Of a DNA stretch of 10,439 bases, positions 6,055 through 10,439 are shown piece after piece. The notes below the pieces were generated by a model, which was not told the origin of the DNA, ran no database searches, and was given only the letters and a program-made list of their open reading frames with translations. The translations under genes were made by a program, and so were the position numbers. Every line of letters starts with the position of its first letter. Positions within the stretch are counted from its first letter, which is position 1. Source of the DNA: Psychrobacter sp. (GTDB lineage: Bacteria; Pseudomonadota; Gammaproteobacteria; Pseudomonadales; Moraxellaceae); assembly GCA_029264635.1 (NCBI GenBank), contig JARIAA010000113.1:1-10439 (forward strand). Reading direction: 5' to 3'.

Positions 6055-9000
6055 ATGAACCCAATAGACCAGTTTACCCCGCAAGAGCCTATTTTATTTA
6101 ATCCTATCGATTTACTGGCGCCTGAGTACCTCACGCAGTCAGCAGAGGAGCTGTATGCGCGTATCTCACCCCTTTACAGTGTCGATGAAGAGCGCTGGCT
6201 GACCAAACTGTTACCACTAGCAAAGCCCACTGATCAAGAGCGAGACGATGCCAGCGAGCAGACGCGTAAGCTGGTTGAGTATGTTCGCAGTGATGGCAAG
6301 GCCATGAAAATGGTCGATTCTTTGTTACTTGAATATAGCCTTGATACTCAAGAGGGCATTTTACTCATGAGCTTGGCTGAGGCTTTGATTCGGGTACCAG
6401 ATAACTATACGGCTGATGCGCTTATCCGTGACAAGATGAGCGTGGCGGATTGGAAAAAACATCTCAAAGATGACAACGGTTTTATGGTCAACGCCTCAAC
6501 GTGGGGCATGATGATGACAGGCCGTGTGGTAAGTATCGACAGTAGCACCACAGCCTCTGGATTCTTGGATCGCATGACCAAAAAAATGGGCGAGCCGATG
6601 ATTCGTGCGGCGATGCAAAAAGCCATGCGCATTATGGGACATCAGTTTGTATTGGGCGAGACCATCGAGGACGCCAATAAAAACAGCCAACCTTACCGTA
6701 ATAAAGGCTATACCTATTCGTTTGATATGCTTGGTGAGGCAGCCATTACCAATAGAGATGCCGAAAAATACTTCAATGACTATCTGCATGCGATTAAAGC
6801 GACGGCTAGTATTAAGGTTAAAGAGGGCATGCCGAAGCCATCAGTATCTATTAAATTATCGGCGTTGCATCCACGCTATGAGGCCACGCAAGAAGCACAA
6901 GTCATGGGACTGTTACGTCAGCGTTGTTTATTACTGATTGAAGCGGCTCGTGAAGTCAATGTCGATATCAGTGTCGATGCTGAAGAGGCGGATCGTTTAG
7001 AGATCTCTTTAAAGCTGTTTGAATCGCAATATCGTGATTCATTGACAGCGGGCTGGGATGGCTTGGGACTCGTGGTGCAAGGTTACTCAAAACGCGCCAT
7101 TGCGATATTCGCTTGGCTTGCACGCTTGGCGACAGAAGTGGGTGATCGTATCCCATTACGTCTCGTTAAAGGCGCTTACTGGGATACAGAGATTAAGCTT
7201 GCGCAGCAAAAAGGACTGTCAGGTTATCCGGTTTGGACGCGTAAAGAAGGCACAGATACCGCCTATTTGGCTTGTGCGCGCTTCTTATTGTCAGATCATC
7301 TGCGTGGTCTTATTTGGCCGCAGTTCGCCACACACAATGCGCATACTTTGGCATCAGTGATGACCATGAGTACGCATAGAGACTTTGAATTTCAACGTCT
7401 GCATGGTATGGGGGATGCGCTTTATGACCATATCTTGCAATCTTATAATATCCCTGTCCGTATCTACGCGCCGGTTGGTGCACATAAAGATTTGCTGCCT
7501 TATCTAGTACGCCGCTTGCTTGAGAATGGCGCAAATAGCTCATTTGTCCATCAATTATTAGATAAGTCTTATCCGATTGATAAGCTGACAGTGCATCCTT
7601 ATTATAAGTTGATGGCTAACGACAAATTATACAATCCTGATATTCCGTTGCCACTCGATATTTATGATGATCGCCGCGCCAGCTTTGGGTCTAATATATT
7701 TGTAGAATCACAGTGGCTACCACTTAAAGCAGCAATTGATAAACACCTACATAAAACATGGTCAGCAGCACCGATTATCAAGGGTCAAACCATCGATACC
7801 TATGAAGTAGATGGGGCAAATCATTCGCTCGATAATCATACAGTACGTGCGCCTTGGAACCATGACGTTGTTGCTGGCGAAGTGCAATATGCCACTGCTG
7901 AGTTAGCTCGTCAAGCGATTGACGCGGCAGTCGCTGGGCAACAAACATGGCAAGCCGTACCAGCGTCTAAGCGTGCAGCGATCTTACGCAAAACGGCAGA
8001 TTTGTATGAAGAAAACTACGCTGAGCTGATGGCTTTATGTCAAGTTGAAGCGGGCAAGACCATGCAAGACAGCATCGATGAGATTAAAGAGGCGGTTGAT
8101 TTCTGCCGTTTTTATGCTGATGAGGCTGAGCGCTTAGCTGATGTCACTCATGAGTTTACAGACTTAGCTGGCAAGCAGTCGCGTCAAGTATACAAAGCGC
8201 GTGGCACTTTCGTTTGTATCAGTCCGTGGAATTTTCCACTTGCGATTTATACTGGACAAATCGTTGCCGCACTCGCCGCGGGTAATACGGTTGTAGCAAA
8301 GCCTGCCGAACAAACCAGCTTAATCGCCCATTTTGGCGCACAGTTGATGTATCAAGCAGGCGTACCAAGTGAGGCATTACAATTCGTCACTGGCGCAGGA
8401 GAGGTTGGCGGCGCGCTGACCGCATCCGATAAGATAGCGGGTGTTATCTTTACGGGTTCGACGCAGACAGCACAGCGTATTAACCAAAGCCTCAACGATC
8501 ACGCGCAAGCGAGCGGCGAGCTACCAATCTTGATCGCTGAAACGGGCGGTCAAAATGCCATGATCGTTGACTCCACAGCGTTGCCTGAACAAGTGGTTAG
8601 AGATGCTGTATTGTCAGCATTTGGTTCGGCAGGACAGCGCTGCTCAGCGTGCCGTATTCTATGTGTGCAAGAAGACGTGGCAGACGATCTGATTGAACTG
8701 TTGCAAGGTCATATGGCAGAGCTGGTTGTGGGCAATCCGACACAAGTGACTACAGATGTGGGCCCCGTGATTGACGCCGATGCCAAACAAGGACTTGAGA
8801 GTCATATCGAGCGTATGAAGTCTGAGCCGACAGCGACTATCTTGGCGCAAACCCCTATGGGTGCAAGCTCAGTGGTGGGCGAGGCACAATCAACCTTTGT
8901 ATTACCAACGGCGATTGAAGTACAAAACATCGACATTATCGGTGGCGAACATTTCGGTCCGATATTACATGTACTGCGTTACAACGCCCGCGACTTGGAT

Positions 9001-9339
9001 CAGCTTATTGATGCCATTAATGCGACAGGTTTTGGTTTAACCTTAGGCATCCATAGTCGTATTGAAAACATCGCCGAGCATATTGAGCGTCGTACAGTCG
9101 TAGGCAATACTTACGTCAACCGTAATCAGATCGGTGCTGTGGTCAACGTGCAACCCTTTGGCGGCTGTGGCTTATCAGGTACGGGTCCAAAAGCAGGTGG
9201 CCCGCACTACGTCGCACGCCTGATGAAACTTGTCTCAGAGCAATCGGCTTTTGAGTCAGCAAGCGTAGGACAATTGGCTGCAGAGCACTCTGCTGTCGAA
9301 AAAAGCATTCAATCATCAGCATCAACCGAACTCGCATAA
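6055..9339 (+). CDS. putA: PutA bifunctional proline dehydrogenase / P5C dehydrogenase, lacking both the RHH domain and the fused C-terminal domain
   Basis: PutA oxidises proline to glutamate: an FAD proline dehydrogenase makes P5C, then an NAD aldehyde dehydrogenase finishes the reaction. The 1094 residues align in order with E. coli PutA from its post-DNA-binding arm onward. Proline dehydrogenase motifs are VSIKLSALHPRY (264-275), VDISVDAEEADRLE (303-316), RLVKGAYWD (369-377; Lys372), PQFATHNAHT (422-431) and LVRRLLENGAN (484-494; Arg486/Arg487, the proline-carboxylate pair). The P5C dehydrogenase (about 596-1055) shows ISPWNFP (722-728; Asn726), FTGST (799-803), Glu829 in IAETGG, and catalytic Cys863 in GQRCSAC. 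No ribbon-helix-helix domain precedes it, so autorepression as in E. coli is unlikely. After GPKAGGP (1044-1050) the protein ends in a Ser/Ala/Glu-rich tail. GGAG with a 5-nt spacer supports the start. The next ORF supplies the missing C-terminal domain. Confidence 0.97.
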   Translation: MNPIDQFTPQEPILFNPIDLLAPEYLTQSAEELYARISPLYSVDEERWLTKLLPLAKPTDQERDDASEQTRKLVEYVRSDGKAMKMVDSLLLEYSLDTQEGILLMSLAEALIRVPDNYTADALIRDKMSVADWKKHLKDDNGFMVNASTWGMMMTGRVVSIDSSTTASGFLDRMTKKMGEPMIRAAMQKAMRIMGHQFVLGETIEDANKNSQPYRNKGYTYSFDMLGEAAITNRDAEKYFNDYLHAIKATASIKVKEGMPKPSVSIKLSALHPRYEATQEAQVMGLLRQRCLLLIEAAREVNVDISVDAEEADRLEISLKLFESQYRDSLTAGWDGLGLVVQGYSKRAIAIFAWLARLATEVGDRIPLRLVKGAYWDTEIKLAQQKGLSGYPVWTRKEGTDTAYLACARFLLSDHLRGLIWPQFATHNAHTLASVMTMSTHRDFEFQRLHGMGDALYDHILQSYNIPVRIYAPVGAHKDLLPYLVRRLLENGANSSFVHQLLDKSYPIDKLTVHPYYKLMANDKLYNPDIPLPLDIYDDRRASFGSNIFVESQWLPLKAAIDKHLHKTWSAAPIIKGQTIDTYEVDGANHSLDNHTVRAPWNHDVVAGEVQYATAELARQAIDAAVAGQQTWQAVPASKRAAILRKTADLYEENYAELMALCQVEAGKTMQDSIDEIKEAVDFCRFYADEAERLADVTHEFTDLAGKQSRQVYKARGTFVCISPWNFPLAIYTGQIVAALAAGNTVVAKPAEQTSLIAHFGAQLMYQAGVPSEALQFVTGAGEVGGALTASDKIAGVIFTGSTQTAQRINQSLNDHAQASGELPILIAETGGQNAMIVDSTALPEQVVRDAVLSAFGSAGQRCSACRILCVQEDVADDLIELLQGHMAELVVGNPTQVTTDVGPVIDADAKQGLESHIERMKSEPTATILAQTPMGASSVVGEAQSTFVLPTAIEVQNIDIIGGEHFGPILHVLRYNARDLDQLIDAINATGFGLTLGIHSRIENIAEHIERRTVVGNTYVNRNQIGAVVNVQPFGGCGLSGTGPKAGGPHYVARLMKLVSEQSAFESASVGQLAAEHSAVEKSIQSSASTELA

Positions 9340-9343
9340 GGAG
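9338..9343 (+). promoter_or_regulatory. Strong Shine-Dalgarno overlapping the putA stop codon
   Basis: AAGGAG begins inside the putA TAA (9337-9339) and stands 7 bases before the ATG at 9351. It is the best ribosome site in the locus and shows that translation is meant to restart at 9351. It also couples the downstream reading frame to putA. The GTG at 9413 has no comparable site. Confidence 0.7.
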
Positions 9344-9350
9344 TAGCAAC

Positions 9351-9416
9351 ATGGAGACTGAATTCAAAAAAAACCATACAAAGTTTGTGAAGCTTGGCGA
9401 CTACTGGGCGCAGTGA
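9351..9416 (+). CDS. Short 21-codon ORF: displaced N-terminus of the PutA C-terminal-domain protein, or a coupling leader
   Basis: The ATG at 9351, behind a strong Shine-Dalgarno, opens METEFKKNH and ends at TGA (9414-9416). The TGA overlaps the GTG (9413-9415) that opens the next ORF. Codons 6-8 lie in an eight-A run (9366-9373). With one more A, or after a -1 ribosomal shift, the frame becomes METEFKKKPYKVCEAW and runs without interruption into the next ORF. The most economical reading is that this is the true N-terminus of that protein, knocked out of frame at the homopolymer. A genuine 21-residue coupling peptide with stop-start overlap is the alternative. Confidence 0.5.
   Translation: METEFKKNHTKFVKLGDYWAQ
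9366..9373 (+). repeat. A8 homopolymer, possible slippery site A_AAA_AAC
   Basis: Eight consecutive A follow TTC in the 9351 frame, so the codons read AAA AAA AAC. This fits the X_XXY_YYZ pattern for -1 frameshifting, and a -1 shift enters exactly the frame of the downstream ORF. The tract could equally be prone to transcriptional slippage, replication slippage or miscounting in sequencing. Confidence 0.6.
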
Positions 9417-10039
9417 CGCGTGCATCCTATCTTGAGCCTGCGATACCCAAATTGGCATTGCTCACAGGTGATGCCAATAAAGCACGTCGCTTGTTCACTC
9501 ATCTATTGAGCGCAGCCCCAAGACTTGACGACGTGCAGCGCATTACAGGCGCAACGGGTGAGTCCAACGACTTGTATGTGACAGCTCGCGGCAAAACGAT
9601 GGTCATTGGTGGCGAAACTGCCAAAGCAATGGCGATACTTGGGCAGCTTATCGCTGCACTATTAACGGGTAATGAGGTAATATTGCATTGCCCACGCCAA
9701 GCAGAGATGTGCGCAGAAGCGGCAAAAGTGCTGTATGAGGCTGGTATCAGTGATGATGTATTGAGCGTTGCAAATGACTCACAAACGATCACTTTATTAC
9801 ACATTGATCGTCTTGCGCAAGTCGCAGTTGCAGGTAGCCCTGCTGAAATACAAGAGATCAGTCAGGCACTGGCTAATACTGACGGTATCTTGACTCAAGT
9901 GATTGCAGTGACAGATATGGAAGGCTTATCAGACATGCTTACGCCAGATTATTTGTACCGCTTTGTCACTGAACGCGTGCGAACCATCAATACGACGGCC
10001 ATCGGTGGCAATGCAAGCTTACTTGAGCTTGGGACATAA
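9413..10039 (+). CDS. Stand-alone PutA C-terminal ALDH-superfamily domain
   Basis: This 208-codon ORF corresponds to the non-catalytic ALDH-fold domain that ends type B/C PutA proteins. It aligns with the last ~200 residues of E. coli PutA: ITGATGESNDLYV (44-56) against LPGPTGERNTYT, ALLTGNEVILHCP against AVLAVGSQVLWPD, and the end INTTAIGGNASLLELG against VNTAAAGGNASLMTIG. It has no Cys/Glu catalytic motif of its own. In fused PutAs this domain packs on the P5C dehydrogenase and helps seal the substrate tunnel, so the likely role here is a separate lid subunit for the upstream PutA; that is inference. The GTG start lacks a ribosome site, and the intended start is probably the ATG at 9351, reached through the A8 tract (229 residues in all). 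Two tandem TAA codons end it, and the terminator follows about 70 bases later. Confidence 0.85.
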   Translation: MTRASYLEPAIPKLALLTGDANKARRLFTHLLSAAPRLDDVQRITGATGESNDLYVTARGKTMVIGGETAKAMAILGQLIAALLTGNEVILHCPRQAEMCAEAAKVLYEAGISDDVLSVANDSQTITLLHIDRLAQVAVAGSPAEIQEISQALANTDGILTQVIAVTDMEGLSDMLTPDYLYRFVTERVRTINTTAIGGNASLLELGT

Positions 10040-10075
10040 TAAAAAGAATGTAATAAAGATCAGACAGTCAAATAT

Positions 10076-10096
10076 TAAGTAATGAGATATTACTTA
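10076..10096 (+). repeat. 8-bp hairpin after the put genes
   Basis: TAAGTAAT and ATTACTTA form a perfect stem around the five-base loop GAGAT. It sits between the tandem stop codons and the terminator and has no T-run of its own. It may protect the 3' end of the transcript. Confidence 0.45.
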
Positions 10097-10110
10097 GCAT
10101 TATTTAAATG

Positions 10111-10174
10111 ACGGTTAGTGTTTATTTACAAGGGTGCTAAAGCTCTTGAAAAATAAGCGCTAACCGTTTTTTTT
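10111..10174 (+). terminator. Rho-independent terminator of the putA locus
   Basis: The arms ACGGTTAGTGTTTATTT (10111-10127) and AAATAAGCGCTAACCGT (10151-10167) pair over 17 positions, two of them G-U. The 23-base loop contains its own smaller stem (CAAGGGT with GCTCTTG). Eight T follow directly (10167-10174). This is the clearest terminator in the window and points to the plus strand, closing the putA and C-terminal-domain transcript. Confidence 0.9.
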
Positions 10175-10439
10175 ACGGTCAAATCCAAAGTCCTTCAGGT
10201 TGTAGAAGATAAACTTTCGATATCTTATAAAATGACGTTTTAAAAATCTTATAAAGCCATGTTTTATAGCTTGTAGGCAAGCAATACTGGTGCTACTATA
10301 AACAAAACCTGACTAAATAGTTATCTTTATAGCGATACTTTGGTCAATATAAAAGTGTTTAAGTCAGACCAGATCAAAGTAATTAGCAAAGCCGCTTAAA
10401 CCTATTAACAAGGAATGTTAGTAGACTTAAGACCCTATT
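10175..10439. other. Non-coding region after the terminator, probable upstream region of the next gene
   Basis: These 265 AT-rich bases have no accepted ORF. ATCTTATAAA occurs twice as a direct repeat (10222-10231 and 10246-10255, 24 bp apart). GCTTG/CAAGC (10269-10273/10278-10282) forms a small stem. A possible extended -10 promoter is TGC-TACTAT (10291-10299), 17 bp after TTGTAG (10271-10276), a weak -35. An ATG at 10415 preceded by AAGG is too close to its ribosome site and too near the edge to judge. A proline transporter gene would be a natural neighbour, but nothing here shows it. Confidence 0.4.

Noticed and set aside
9143..9367. Minus-strand ORF across the end of putA
   Set aside because: It overlaps coding sequence strongly supported by homology, including the conserved GPKAGGP region, and has no supporting signals.
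10415..10439. Start of a further gene at the ATG at 10415
   Set aside because: AAGG is only two bases from the ATG, and only eight codons are visible before the window ends.

Overview
The window looks like a chromosomal stretch from a mesophilic to cold-adapted gammaproteobacterium of the Moraxellaceae, most likely Psychrobacter. This rests on the moderate GC content, the character of the Tol proteins and the style of PutA and the purine permease. It is inference from reading, not from a database search. No mobile element, tRNA, rRNA or CRISPR array was seen.

Left part (1-3697, minus strand): a Tol-Pal operon read right to left as tolQ, tolR, tolA, tolB. The 3' end of tolB, and presumably pal, lie beyond the left edge. 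TolQ and TolR overlap by 4 bases. tolA is interrupted by an in-frame TAA (2170-2172). It separates the membrane anchor (89 codons) from the periplasmic coiled coil and C-terminal domain (243 codons in the same frame). A candidate promoter for tolQ lies at 3801-3828.

Middle (4200-5495, plus strand): a monocistronic NCS2/AzgA-type purine permease, divergent from tolQ across a 502-base AT-rich region. Its leader carries two TGACGTC copies 20 bp apart that can also fold into a hairpin.

Right part (6055-10039, plus strand): a proline catabolism locus. After a 559-base non-coding region with several inverted repeats comes a 1094-residue PutA with proline dehydrogenase and P5C dehydrogenase domains but no N-terminal ribbon-helix-helix DNA-binding domain. 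The C-terminal ALDH-superfamily domain that ends type B/C PutA proteins such as E. coli PutA is not fused. It is encoded by a separate downstream ORF ending in the PutA-like motif NTTAIGGNASLL. A strong Shine-Dalgarno overlapping the putA stop leads into an ATG at 9351. That frame meets an A8 tract and then a TGA overlapping the GTG that opens the domain ORF. One extra A, or a -1 shift on A_AAA_AAC, joins the two into a 229-residue protein. A strong rho-independent terminator at 10111-10174 closes the locus, and the last 265 bases look like a promoter region for a gene beyond the edge.

The most notable observations are the split PutA with its homopolymer junction and the nonsense-interrupted tolA. 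Both could be real biology or sequence errors, and each has a clear test.
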